From Streptomyces acidicola (GTDB lineage: Bacteria; Actinomycetota; Actinomycetes; Streptomycetales; Streptomycetaceae): a stretch of DNA of 34,016 nt. The stretch spans positions 1 to 34,016 of the forward strand of contig NZ_VMNX01000092.1 of NCBI RefSeq assembly GCF_009377235.1, in the 5' to 3' direction. The notes under the pieces are model-generated. The model had not been told where the DNA came from and searched no databases. It saw only the letters and a program-made list of their open reading frames with translations. Position numbers and translations under genes: made by a program. Of the stretch, positions 24,282-32,273 are shown piece after piece (the first letter of the stretch is position 1; each line of letters opens with the position of its first letter).

Positions 24282-25495
24282 GGGCGGTGGCAGAGCGAGC
24301 GGAAGCGACGCGGGCGACCGGGATGGGGCCGTGGCGGTTCGTGCTGTGGTTCGGCACGGTCAGTCTGCTCGCCGACGTCGTCTACGAGGGCGCCCGCTCC
24401 GTCACCGGGCCGCTGCTGGCCTCGCTGGGCGCGTCCGCCCTGGTCGTCGGCGTGGTCACGGGCGCCGGTGAGGCGGCGGCGCTGGGGCTGCGGCTGGTCT
24501 CCGGCCCGCTGGCCGACCGCACGCGCCGCTTCTGGGGCCTGGCGATCGCCGGATACCTGCTGACCGTGGTGTCCGTGCCGCTGCTGGGCGTGGCCGGGAC
24601 GCTGTGGGCCGCGTGCGTGCTGGTGGTCACGGAGCGGGTAGGGAAGGCGGTGCGCTCTCCGGCGAAGGACACCATGCTGTCCCACGCCGCGGCCGCGACC
24701 GGGCGCGGGCGCGGCTTCGCCGTGCACGAGGCACTGGACCAGATCGGAGCCCTGATCGGCCCCCTGCTCGTGGCCGGTGTGCTGGCGCTGACCGGAGGCG
24801 ACTACGGACCGGCGCTCGGCGTGCTCGCCCTGCCCGGCGTCGCGGTGCTCGGGCTGCTGGTGTGGCTGCGGGCCCGGGTGCGGGACCCGGAGGCCTACGA
24901 ACGTGACGTGGCCGCCGCGTCGGCATCGGCTCCGGAGCCGGAGGACGGCCGGCGTCTGCCGAGAGCGTTCTGGACCTACGCCGCCTTCACGGCGGCCACC
25001 ACGACCGGGTTCGCCACCTTCGGCGTGCTCTCCTACCACCTGGTCGAGCGGCATCTGCTGACCACCGCGTGGGTGCCGGTGCTGTACGCGGCGGCGATGG
25101 CCGTGGACGCCGTAGCGGCCCTGGCCACGGGCTGGCTGTACGACCGTCACGGCCCCCGCGTGCTGATCGCCCTGCCCGCGCTGACCGCGGGCGTGGCCGC
25201 GCTGGCGTTCACCGACACGCTCGCGCTCGCCGTGGCCGGGTCGCTGGTGTGGGGTGCGGCCATGGGCATCCAGGAGTCCACGCTGCGCGCCACGGTCGCG
25301 GATCTGGTGCCCACCGGGCGCCGGGCGACCGCTTACGGGCTGTTCGCCGGCGTCGTCGGCGCGGCGAGCCTGGCCGGCGGCGCACTGATCGGCGGCCTGT
25401 ACGGCTACTCGATCCCCGTACTGATCACGGTGGTCGTCGCCATTCAGGTCCTCGCCGTGGTCCTGCTGGCCGTTACGCGGACCCCGCGGCGCTGA
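24278..25495 (+). CDS. MFS transporter coupled to crcB
   Basis: A 405-residue major facilitator with about 12 membrane helices. The MFS loop motif appears as LADRTRRFWG after helix 2 (usual GxLaDrxGrr) and again as LYDRHGPRVLIALP in the second half; LAVAGSLVWGAAMGIQESTL and RATVADLVPTGRRATAYG are typical of drug/small-solute exporters. The GTG at 24278 overlaps the crcB stop by 4 nt (GTGA), so translation is coupled and the gene should fall under the fluoride riboswitch. No substrate can be read from sequence. A fluorinated compound, a fluoride-linked stress metabolite, or a general efflux role are all possible. Confidence 0.9.
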   Translation: MRAVAERAEATRATGMGPWRFVLWFGTVSLLADVVYEGARSVTGPLLASLGASALVVGVVTGAGEAAALGLRLVSGPLADRTRRFWGLAIAGYLLTVVSVPLLGVAGTLWAACVLVVTERVGKAVRSPAKDTMLSHAAAATGRGRGFAVHEALDQIGALIGPLLVAGVLALTGGDYGPALGVLALPGVAVLGLLVWLRARVRDPEAYERDVAAASASAPEPEDGRRLPRAFWTYAAFTAATTTGFATFGVLSYHLVERHLLTTAWVPVLYAAAMAVDAVAALATGWLYDRHGPRVLIALPALTAGVAALAFTDTLALAVAGSLVWGAAMGIQESTLRATVADLVPTGRRATAYGLFAGVVGAASLAGGALIGGLYGYSIPVLITVVVAIQVLAVVLLAVTRTPRR

Positions 25496-25528
25496 CCCCG
25501 CGGTGCTGACCCCGCGGTGCTGACCCCG
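25480..25528. repeat. 14-bp tandem repeat at the end of the MFS gene
   Basis: GACCCCGCGGCGCT, GACCCCGCGGTGCT and GACCCCGCGGTGCT are three contiguous 14-bp units, followed by a partial fourth (GACCCCG). The first unit contains the stop codon of the MFS gene. It looks like slippage-prone duplication. Confidence 0.85.
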
Positions 25529-25580
25529 GGTTTCGGCCCCCGCGTAATAAAGCCGGGCTAGAGGCGGCCTGTCCTGGCTC

Positions 25581-25611
25581 TTGACCGTTAAATAACCTTG
25601 GGCGGTACACC
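25581..25611 (+). promoter_or_regulatory. Possible promoter of the P450 gene at 25635
   Basis: TTGACC (25581-25586) is a good -35 for the main sigma factor; TACACC at 25606-25611 is a weak -10 with a 19-bp spacer. The nearby TTAAATAACC is AT-rich and may be part of the promoter. Confidence 0.35.
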
Positions 25612-25634
25612 CGTTGCTGATCCCAGGGAGTCTC

Positions 25635-26861
25635 ATGTCCACCGCGCAACAGGTCCCCGACATCCTCTCGCCCGAGTTCGCGGCGGATCCCTACCCGGCC
25701 TATCAGGTGATGCGCGAACGTGCCCCTCTCATCTGGCACGAAGCCATGCAGAGCTACATCATCTCGCGCTACGAGGACGTGGAGCGCGTCTTCAAGGACA
25801 AGAGCGGGGAGTTCACCACCGACAACTACACCTGGCAGCTCGAGCCCGTACACGGAAAGACGATTCTCCAGCTCAGCGGACGGGAACACGCGGTGCGGCG
25901 TGCCCTGGTCGCCCCGGCCTTCCGCGGCAGCGACCTGGAGGCGAAGTTCCTTCCCGTGATCGAGCGCAACTCCCGTGAGCTGATCGACGCCTTCCGGCAC
26001 ACCGGGTCCGCCGACCTGGTGACCGACTACGCGACCCGTTTCCCCGTCAACGTGATCGCGGACATGCTGGGCCTGGACAAGGCGGACCACGACCGGTTCC
26101 ACCGCTGGTACACCTCCGTCATCGCCTTCCTCGGCAACCTCTCGGGCGACCCGGAGGTGACGGCGGCCGGCGAGCGCACCCGGGAGGAGTTCGCCGAGTA
26201 CATGTTCCCGATCATCCGGGAACGCCGTGAGAACCTCGGTGACGACCTGCTGTCCACGCTGTGCGCCGCCGAAGTGGACGGCGTGAACATGAGCGACGAG
26301 GACATCAAGGCCTTCTGCAGCCTGCTGCTCGCCGCGGGCGGCGAGACCACGGACAAGGCGATCGCCGGCATCTTCGTGAACCTCCTGCTGCACCCGGAGC
26401 AGTTGGCGGCCGTACGGGAGGACCGGAGCCTGATCTCCCGCGCCTTCGCCGAGACGCTGCGCTACACACCGCCCGTCCACATGATCATGCGGCAGTCGGC
26501 GACCGAGGTCGAGCTCAGCGGCGGCACCGTACCGCCCGGAGCCACCGTCACCTGCCTGATCGGCGCCGCCAACCGGGACGGCGACCGCTACCAGGACCCG
26601 GACCGCTTCGACATCTTCCGCGACGACCTGACGACGTCGACCGCCTTCTCGGCCGCCGCCGACCACCTTGCCTTCGCGCTCGGCCGGCACTTCTGTGTAG
26701 GGGCGCTGCTCGCCAAGGCCGAGGTGGAGACCGGTGTCGGCCAGCTCCTCGACGCCATGCCCGACGTGCGGCTCGCCGACGGCTTCGACCCCGTGGAGCA
26801 GGGTGTCTTCACCCGGGGCCCGCAGTCCGTGCCGGTGCGGTTCACGCCGGTCGCGGGCTGA
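25635..26861 (+). CDS. Cytochrome P450 (canonical; conservon-associated type)
   Basis: A 408-residue bacterial P450. The I-helix is AAGGETTDKA (A234-G-G-E-T-T239), the K-helix ExxR is E273-T-L-R276, and the heme loop FALGRHFCVGALLAKAE carries Cys354. All catalytic motifs are intact. The ATG at 25635 has AGGGAG four nt upstream. It is convergent with the conservon P450 and separated from it by a shared terminator. In Streptomyces, CYP154-type P450s are often found beside CYP157-type P450s in conservons; this pair may be such a couple, although here they face each other. No redox partner is adjacent. Confidence 0.93.
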   Translation: MSTAQQVPDILSPEFAADPYPAYQVMRERAPLIWHEAMQSYIISRYEDVERVFKDKSGEFTTDNYTWQLEPVHGKTILQLSGREHAVRRALVAPAFRGSDLEAKFLPVIERNSRELIDAFRHTGSADLVTDYATRFPVNVIADMLGLDKADHDRFHRWYTSVIAFLGNLSGDPEVTAAGERTREEFAEYMFPIIRERRENLGDDLLSTLCAAEVDGVNMSDEDIKAFCSLLLAAGGETTDKAIAGIFVNLLLHPEQLAAVREDRSLISRAFAETLRYTPPVHMIMRQSATEVELSGGTVPPGATVTCLIGAANRDGDRYQDPDRFDIFRDDLTTSTAFSAAADHLAFALGRHFCVGALLAKAEVETGVGQLLDAMPDVRLADGFDPVEQGVFTRGPQSVPVRFTPVAG

Positions 26862-26869
26862 CCCCCTGT

Positions 26870-26896
26870 GGGGTTCGGGGCCGCGCCCCGAACCCC
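26870..26896. terminator. Bidirectional terminator between convergent P450 genes
   Basis: GGGGTTCGGGG (26870-26880) pairs perfectly with CCCCGAACCCC (26886-26896), an 11-bp stem with a 5-nt loop. It lies in the 57-bp gap between two convergent stop codons. Confidence 0.85.
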
Positions 26897-26918
26897 GTTA
26901 GGGGGGCTTGTGGTTGTG

Positions 26919-28178
26919 CTACTGCACTACCGGCGTGAACCGCACCGGCAGCGAGGTCAGCCCGCGCATCCAGATGGACGGGCGCCAGGTCAGCTCGTGC
27001 GGCTCCGCGTCCAGGACCACGTCGGGCAGTCGCTCCAGCAGGGCCTCGACCGCGGTACGGGCGATGACGTCGGCCAGCAGCGGGGCCGGGTAGGGGCAGC
27101 GGTGCTCGCCGTTGCTGAACGACAGGTGCGCGGCGTTCTCCGCGCCGACGTGCCCCTCGGGCCAGATCTGCGGGTCGGTGTTGGCCGCGGCGAGTCCCAG
27201 TACGAGGCAGTCGCCCGCCCGGATCTGCCGTCCGCCGAGCTGGGTGTCGCGCACGGCCCAGCGGCCGATGAAGTTCTGCGTCGGCGTGTCCAGCCACAGC
27301 ACCTCGTTCAGTGCCTCGCCCACGCTGAGCCGGCCGCCCGAGACGTTCAGGGCGAAGCGCTCGTCGGTGAGCAGCAGGCGGAGGGTGTTGCAGATCCAGT
27401 TGGCCGTCGGCTGCTGTGCCGCGGCGATGATGGAGATCAGGTCCTGGATGATCTCCTCGTCGGTCAGCCCGGCCGGATGCTGCAGCATCCGCGAGGTGAC
27501 GTCCGGTCCGGGCTTCTCCCGCTTCTCCTTCACCAGCTGCTGGAACCGCGCGCCCACCCGGCCGTACGCGGCCACCGGGTCGTCGCCCTCCGCGGCGTCG
27601 AGCGAGATCCGCAGGTCGTCGACGAGTTGCTGGGTGTCCGTACCGCTGTGCGGCATCCCGCACATCTGGACCGCGGCCCGCATCGGCAGGGCGTGCGCGA
27701 ACGCGCTCATCAGCTCGGCGTGGCCGCTCCCCGCGAACGACGCGATGAGCTCGTCGGCGATCTGCTCGCACTCACGGCCCAGCTCGAACTGATCGACGCC
27801 CTCCAGCGCCTGAGTGATCACCCCTGCCCGCCGCTGGTGCTCCGCGCCCTCGGTGAACAGCACCGACGGCTGGTATCCGACGAACGGCATCAGCGGCCAG
27901 TCCGCGGGGATGTTCTCCCACTGGTTCCAGCGCCGCGAGTCCCGCGCGAACAGCTCGTCGTGGGCCGTCACATAGCCGACCTCGGAGTAGCCGAGGACCA
28001 GCCAGGCCGGCACGTCCCCGTCGAGCAGCACGGGCGCCACCGCGCCGTGCTCCCGGCGCAGGGTGCGGTACAGCTGCGACGGTGTCTGCTGGTACTCCAG
28101 ACCGCCCAGGCGCACCGCGCCCGGGTGGGCGGGGCAGCCCGGGGCGGCCGCCGGGGAGGAGGATCCGGTGTCGGTCAC
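26919..28178 (-). CDS. CYP157-like cytochrome P450 lacking ExxR (conservon fifth gene)
   Basis: A 419-residue P450 with unusual signatures. The heme loop LSFSNGEHRCPYPAPLLA keeps Cys361 but has CPYP instead of CxG. The K-helix reads ALNEVLWLDTP, so the Arg of ExxR is Trp295. The I-helix reads IIAAAQQPTANW in place of AGx(D/E)T. The same changes are known for the CYP157 family of Streptomyces, whose members lack the otherwise invariant ExxR and sit in conservons. The GTG start overlaps the stop of the GTPase gene as GTGA, fixing it as the last gene of the conservon operon. Catalytic activity is uncertain; a heme-sensor or partner role has to be considered. Confidence 0.93.
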   Translation of the reverse strand: MTDTGSSSPAAAPGCPAHPGAVRLGGLEYQQTPSQLYRTLRREHGAVAPVLLDGDVPAWLVLGYSEVGYVTAHDELFARDSRRWNQWENIPADWPLMPFVGYQPSVLFTEGAEHQRRAGVITQALEGVDQFELGRECEQIADELIASFAGSGHAELMSAFAHALPMRAAVQMCGMPHSGTDTQQLVDDLRISLDAAEGDDPVAAYGRVGARFQQLVKEKREKPGPDVTSRMLQHPAGLTDEEIIQDLISIIAAAQQPTANWICNTLRLLLTDERFALNVSGGRLSVGEALNEVLWLDTPTQNFIGRWAVRDTQLGGRQIRAGDCLVLGLAAANTDPQIWPEGHVGAENAAHLSFSNGEHRCPYPAPLLADVIARTAVEALLERLPDVVLDAEPHELTWRPSIWMRGLTSLPVRFTPVVQ

Positions 28179-28792
28179 GGTGTCATCTCCCGGGCCTTGG
28201 CCTGTTCGTAGAGGTGGTTTACAAGGGTGATCAGCACGTCCTTGCCCGATGACCTGACCCGCGCGTCGCAGTCGATCAGCGGCACATGCTCGGGGAGGGC
28301 GAGCGCCTGGCGGATCTCGTCCAGGGAGTGCCGGGAAGGGTCGTTGTCGAAGCGGTTGACCGCCACCACGAACGGCGTCTTGTGGTGCTCCAGCCGGTCG
28401 ATCGCGTACCAGGAGTCGTCCATCCGGCGTGTGTCGACCAGGACGACCGCGCCGAGCGTGCCGGAGAAGAGCCGGTCCCACAGGAACCAGAAGCGCTTCT
28501 GCCCCGGAGCGCCGAACAGGTAGAGGACCATGCGGTCGTTGAGGCTGATCCGCCCGAAGTCGAACGCCACGGTGGTGGTGGTCTTCGCCGCCACCCCGCT
28601 CGTCTCGTCGACGCCGACACCGGCCTGGGTCATCACCTCTTCGGTGTTGAGCGGCCGGATCTCGCTGACCGAGCGGACCAGGGTCGTCTTGCCGACCCCG
28701 AACCCGCCCACGATGACGATCTTCAGGCCGGTCTCTGCGGCGTCGGCCAGGGGCGTACGTTGGGAAGGCAGCTCAGAGATGGCGGAGCCCAT
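28175..28792 (-). CDS. cvnD: Conservon small GTPase (CvnD)
   Basis: A 205-residue Ras-like/MglA-type GTPase. The P-loop is GGFGVGKTT (residues 29-37), the G3 motif is GAPGQ (94-98) in place of DxxGQ, and G4 is NRFD (146-149) in place of NKxD. These changes are usual for CvnD proteins. It should act with CvnB as regulator and CvnA as kinase-like receptor in a membrane-associated switch resembling a eukaryotic G-protein complex. The ATG lies inside the 3' end of cvnC (20-nt overlap) and the stop overlaps the P450 start. Confidence 0.95.
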   Translation of the reverse strand: MGSAISELPSQRTPLADAAETGLKIVIVGGFGVGKTTLVRSVSEIRPLNTEEVMTQAGVGVDETSGVAAKTTTTVAFDFGRISLNDRMVLYLFGAPGQKRFWFLWDRLFSGTLGAVVLVDTRRMDDSWYAIDRLEHHKTPFVVAVNRFDNDPSRHSLDEIRQALALPEHVPLIDCDARVRSSGKDVLITLVNHLYEQAKAREMTP

Positions 28793-29129
28793 GGAGCACC
28801 TCCTGGAGAAGGGCGGAATCGGGGAGCGAGGCGATGGACCGTGCCGCGCGCGGGTGGCGGGCGGTGATGTTGCCCATGGCGAGGAGGTCGCCGAGCAGGA
28901 TGCGCACCACCGTGATCGGCAGCTTCAGTTCGGCGGCGATCTCGACCACGGCCGTCGGGTGCCGGCACAGGTCGAGGATGCGCGTGTGCTCCGACTGCAT
29001 CCCTGCGGTGGGTTCGCACTCACTCACCACGAGGGTGACCAGATCGAACGCGTCGTCGGCACGACTGCGTCCACCCGTGACGGTGTAGAGCCGGTCGGGA
29101 TCACCGGTGTCCACGGGCCTGCGTATCAC
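28773..29129 (-). CDS. cvnC: Conservon DUF742 protein (CvnC)
   Basis: A 118-residue DUF742 protein with a winged-helix-like core (LDLCRHPTAVVEIAAELKLP; VVRILLGDLLAMGNITARH). These proteins are the third component of conservons and are thought to associate with CvnA/CvnB; a DNA-binding role has not been shown. The GTG start overlaps the cvnB stop as GTGA. The family's N-terminal segment (RLYTVTGGRSRADDAFDLVT) is conserved here. Confidence 0.93.
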   Translation of the reverse strand: MIRRPVDTGDPDRLYTVTGGRSRADDAFDLVTLVVSECEPTAGMQSEHTRILDLCRHPTAVVEIAAELKLPITVVRILLGDLLAMGNITARHPRAARSIASLPDSALLQEVLHGLRHL

Positions 29130-29584
29130 GACGAAGTACTCGCCGGGGCGCCCTGGCGGGGCTCGGCCCGCAGATGCTCACCGATCTTGTCGACGAGTTC
29201 GGTCATCTGGTGACCCACGACGCCGGGGTCGGCGTTCTCCTCGGCGACGACCGCCAGGTGCGCTCCTTCGCCGGCCTCGACGATGAAGAGCAGGCCGCCG
29301 TGGAACTCGGTCATGGAGTGGCGGACACCGCCGCTGCCGTCGCCGAACTCGATGGACGCGCCCTGGGCGAGGGCCTGAATCCCCGAGCAGAGCGCCGCCA
29401 GCTGGTCGGCCTGGTCCAGCGTCAGATGTTCGGTCCAGCACAGCTTCAGGCCGTCCCGGGACAGGACCAGTGCGTGCCGCGTGCCGGGAGTGCGCTCCAG
29501 AAGGCTCTGCAGGAGCCAGGTGAGGCTGGTGTCGGTGGTCTGCATGGTGGGTGATGGGACGGTTGTGCCCTGCTGTCGGGTCAC
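29126..29584 (-). CDS. cvnB: Conservon roadblock/LC7 protein (CvnB)
   Basis: A 152-residue roadblock/LC7-fold protein: LTWLLQSLLERTPGTRHALV, LVLSRDGLKLCWTEHL, DQADQLAALCSGIQALAQGA, and an acidic-hydrophobic beta segment (GGLLFIVEAGEGAHLAVVA). Roadblock proteins act as GAP-like regulators of MglA/CvnD GTPases. The GTG at 29584 has GGAGGA eight nt upstream and is preferred over the ATG at 29545, which lacks one. It is 76 nt downstream of cvnA. Confidence 0.94.
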   Translation of the reverse strand: MTRQQGTTVPSPTMQTTDTSLTWLLQSLLERTPGTRHALVLSRDGLKLCWTEHLTLDQADQLAALCSGIQALAQGASIEFGDGSGGVRHSMTEFHGGLLFIVEAGEGAHLAVVAEENADPGVVGHQMTELVDKIGEHLRAEPRQGAPASTSS

Positions 29585-29660
29585 CGCCCCGTTCCTCCAA
29601 TCTCACGAAGTCGAGGGCATGGGCGCCGGGGCCCCGAGCGCCGTATGTGTGGGGGTGGAC

Positions 29661-31478
29661 CTACGAGCCGGCGGGCGGCTCGGGGTCGGAGTCGGGTTCG
29701 GGGCGGGCCCACGATCCGGTCTCGCCGTTGCCGGACTGGCGGCCGCGGTGGAAGGAGCCGAACAGCGAACCCGCGTCGCGTTTCGCCGAACGCCCCTCCG
29801 TCTGCGTCTCGTCCTGCGCGCTGGCGGCGGCCGTAGCTCTGCGCTGCTGCAGTTCGCGGTCGGCCTCGGCCATGGTGCGGCCGGGGGCGCGCACGGGCAG
29901 GCCGTTCGGGGTGGCCTCCGAGCGACGGGAGCGTGCCCCCCGCTCGGGGAGTTCCGCCCCGGCGGCGGGCCGCACCGAGGCGGCCGGCCGCACGGCCGGT
30001 TCGGGTGCGGCCGCCACCGCGGGCCGCGCGACTTCGGCGGGCGCCGGTTCGGGTGCCGCGGGGGTTGCGGTGTCGACGGGCCCGGGTGCGGGTGCGGGCG
30101 CCGCGGACGCGGTCGGCCGCTGTGCGGCGTCGCGCTGCTGGGCCAGCAGTTGTGGGGGCAGCAGGACGACGACGCCGGTGCCGCCGCGCGACGAGGGACG
30201 GTAGTTGACGCTGATGCCGTACTTGTCGGCCAGCCGCCCGACCACGGCCAGACCGAGCCGCGTGCCCTGCAACGAGGCGAGGTCCGTCATCCGCCCGGCC
30301 ACCGACTCCTCGGCACGCCGCATCGCCGCGTCGGCCATCTTCAGGCCGCTGTCCTCGATCGTGACGACGATTCCGGCGCTGCGCTGCTCCACGTACACGT
30401 GGACCTCGTCGATCGGCGGCGAGAAGTTGGCCGCGTTGTCGACCAGTTCGGCGAGCAGATGCATGACGCCTTCCGCGGCGAACCCGGAGACGGCGGCGTT
30501 CGTCGAACAGTGCAGTCGTACGCGCCGGTAGGCGGCGATCCGGCCGACCGCGCCGCGGAGGATGCTCTCCATGACGATCGGCTTGTTCCAGGCACGGCTG
30601 GAACGGCCGCCCATGAGCAGCGCCAGCCGGTCGGTCATGAGGCCGAGCTGTGAGGTGCTGTGATCCAGCTTCAGCAGGTCGCCGAAGACCTCTTCGCCGT
30701 GCCGATCCTGCATGTCCCGCAGGTCGGCGAGCATGCTGACGGCCTTGGCCTGCACCCGGCTCAGGGCCTTCGCCGAGGCGGACTGCGCGGCGGCGGCCCG
30801 CCGTTCGCTGTGCGCGAGTTCACGAATGAACGAATCTGCGGGGATGCGCAGCAGGGGGACCTGCGGCCAGTCCAGTTCGGCGAAGACGGTGTCCGCCGAA
30901 GTGCCTTCCCGCAGCTTTGCGATCGCGGCGGGCAGGGTCTCGTTCGTCAGCCGTTCCAGCTCGGCGGCGGCCTGGGTCAGTTCCTGCTGGGCCTGCCGCC
31001 GTTCGATGTCCAGGGCCGCGACACTCTTCACGTCCTGCTCCACCATGGTGGCGAAGGAGTGCATGACCTTGCGCAGCTGTGGATCGGACGGCTGCGTCAC
31101 GCTCGTCAGTGCGTCATGCGCGCTCGCTCCGTCCCGCAGCCGTGTGGCCACCGCGGGCAGGGTCACGTTCACCAGATGAGCGGACTCGGCCGCCTGGTGT
31201 GCCAACTGCGAACGGAACTGGCCGACTTCGCCCACCTGCGCCGCGGCGGACCGGCGGGCGCGCCGGATCAGCGACGTACTGACGACGACGGTGACCGCCA
31301 CACACAACCAGGCGCCCAGAGCCGAGGCCACCGTCCAGGTACGGGCGTTCGTGGGAGCCGCCGCGATCGCCGCACCAGCCGCTGCGGCAGTCACCACCAG
31401 GACGACCAGGGGTGCGACGGGTGAGGCGTGAGGCGCCTTCCCTGACCGGTGTTGGCTGAGCGGTGAAGGCACTGACAT
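29661..31478 (-). CDS. cvnA: Conservon sensor kinase-like protein (CvnA)
   Basis: A protein of about 605 residues. The N-terminus has two membrane segments (APLVVLVVTAAAAGAAIA; VASALGAWLCVAVTVVVS), followed by a long helical region (about 90-250), a dimerisation-like segment (LFGDLLKLDHSTSQLGLM-type) and a GHKL ATPase with N box LLAELVDNAANFSPP, G1 IEDSGLKM and a G2-like GTRLGLAVVGRLADKYG. The phospho-acceptor region (LDHSTSQL) fits a nitrate-sensor-type kinase. The C-terminal 170 residues are Pro/Ala-rich and disordered. I chose ATG 31478 (AGGA 7 nt upstream); TTG/GTG/ATG codons at 31556-31550 would add up to 26 residues but no ribosome binding site is seen there. Confidence 0.93.
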   Translation of the reverse strand: MSVPSPLSQHRSGKAPHASPVAPLVVLVVTAAAAGAAIAAAPTNARTWTVASALGAWLCVAVTVVVSTSLIRRARRSAAAQVGEVGQFRSQLAHQAAESAHLVNVTLPAVATRLRDGASAHDALTSVTQPSDPQLRKVMHSFATMVEQDVKSVAALDIERRQAQQELTQAAAELERLTNETLPAAIAKLREGTSADTVFAELDWPQVPLLRIPADSFIRELAHSERRAAAAQSASAKALSRVQAKAVSMLADLRDMQDRHGEEVFGDLLKLDHSTSQLGLMTDRLALLMGGRSSRAWNKPIVMESILRGAVGRIAAYRRVRLHCSTNAAVSGFAAEGVMHLLAELVDNAANFSPPIDEVHVYVEQRSAGIVVTIEDSGLKMADAAMRRAEESVAGRMTDLASLQGTRLGLAVVGRLADKYGISVNYRPSSRGGTGVVVLLPPQLLAQQRDAAQRPTASAAPAPAPGPVDTATPAAPEPAPAEVARPAVAAAPEPAVRPAASVRPAAGAELPERGARSRRSEATPNGLPVRAPGRTMAEADRELQQRRATAAASAQDETQTEGRSAKRDAGSLFGSFHRGRQSGNGETGSWARPEPDSDPEPPAGS

Positions 31479-31590
31479 CCAGCGGTCCTCGGTCCTTGGC
31501 AGCGGGAAAGACAGGGCGACCGACGCACGACGGCCGCGGGCAGGGGACATCACCAAGAGGACGGTGATCGTCCGGCAGGCATTCGCACAT

Positions 31591-31626
31591 GCTAGTCACC
31601 CATCCGGGTGTCGCGATCTGACTAGC
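31591..31626. promoter_or_regulatory. Nested inverted repeat upstream of cvnA
   Basis: GCTAGTCA (31591-31598) and TGACTAGC (31619-31626) are perfect inverted arms 20 bp apart. Inside, CACCC (31597-31601) and GGGTG (31606-31610) form a second palindrome. The position 110 bp upstream of cvnA suits an operator. Confidence 0.45.
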
Positions 31627-31863
31627 TGCCTAGTCCGCTCAGGACGTAATTTCGTCGAAAATCTGCCGACGGCGTGGGGTGATGTGGTAATGGGGTTTAC
31701 GCGCCTTCCACCCCTCTGACGGCCGCGGATGACCGCCCGCACGTCCTCGCGGGCCCCTCAGCCGGTGCTGGACCGCTGCCGCGTCGGCGTGTCTCCGACG
31801 GCGGAGCGATGGGTTTCGGTCAACTGCCCGGCCGGCGCGGCAGGTAGGCCGACAGTCGCGCAA

Positions 31864-31927
31864 TGGTCCTGAAGCCGTCCACGCAAGGTCTTGAAGCGAT
31901 GCACGCATGGTCCTGAAGCCATGAATG
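31864..31927. repeat. Three 22-bp direct repeats in the cvnA/SCP2 divergent region
   Basis: GGTCCTGAAGCC, GGTCTTGAAGCG and GGTCCTGAAGCC begin at 31865, 31887 and 31909, an exact 22-bp period. The first two also share CACGCA at their ends. Two helical turns per unit would place bound protein on one DNA face, so I infer an operator array. The distal position (350 bp from the SCP2 gene) leaves the target open. Confidence 0.55.
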
Positions 31928-31928
31928 A

Positions 31929-31958
31929 CAACTGTGTTGCGGTTGATGAGTACAGTTG
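31929..31958. promoter_or_regulatory. Inverted repeat beside the 22-bp array
   Basis: CAACTGT (31929-31935) and ACAGTTG (31952-31958) are perfect 7-bp inverted arms with a 16-bp AT-richer spacer (ttgcggttgatgag). This could be an operator or include a promoter. Confidence 0.4.
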
Positions 31959-32069
31959 CACACGACGCACATTGTGGCGAATCCCGTGACAGTACCGCTG
32001 TTTCCAACCCCTGGTTGTTGAATCCAGTGCGCTGCAATCCACCTGTTTGCGGGTCATTCTTTCCGCGTC

Positions 32070-32100
32070 ATGTCCGCATCCCTTCCGCCTTATGTCCGCA
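32070..32100. repeat. ATGTCCGCA direct repeat, 22-bp spacing
   Basis: ATGTCCGCA occurs at 32070-32078 and 32092-32100, again with a 22-bp period. The sequence differs from the upstream array. Confidence 0.45.
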
Positions 32101-32219
32101 CCGCGGAAGCCGGGTATGACGCCCCCTAACGTTCTCCTGGGCGCTCCCGGAGGCAGGGCGGGCACAACCCGCCGCACCGGAAAAGCGTTGCGATCGGTTT
32201 CCCGCTGTCCGTAAACCCA

Positions 32220-32233
32220 GGGCGCTTGCGCCC
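32220..32233. repeat. Palindrome upstream of the SCP2-domain gene
   Basis: GGGCGC (32220-32225), TT, GCGCCC (32228-32233) is a perfect palindrome 40 bp before the start codon. It could be an operator near the transcription start or a leader hairpin. Confidence 0.35.
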
Positions 32234-32273
32234 GTGTCGACTTGTGCGCGACAAGAGCGATCGGGAGGGGAAG

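Larger units (their letters stand above)
31627..32273. other. Divergent intergenic region (about 0.65 kb) without a gene
   Basis: No open frame with Streptomyces codon bias is visible. Base composition is less GC-rich than the flanks, and the stretch is filled with the repeats and palindromes listed separately. It should hold promoters for both cvnA and the SCP2-acyl-CoA-dehydrogenase genes. Confidence 0.6.

Noticed and set aside
25480..25528. 14-bp repeats as a CRISPR array
   Set aside because: Units are contiguous without spacers and too short; no cas genes are present.
24152..25663. 503-residue minus-strand open frame opposite crcB and the MFS gene
   Set aside because: Long antisense frames are expected in high-GC DNA; the plus strand carries recognisable families and proper starts.
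26868..28211. 447-residue plus-strand open frame opposite the conservon P450
   Set aside because: Antisense shadow; the minus strand encodes a P450 with a heme-binding Cys loop and operon-coupled start.
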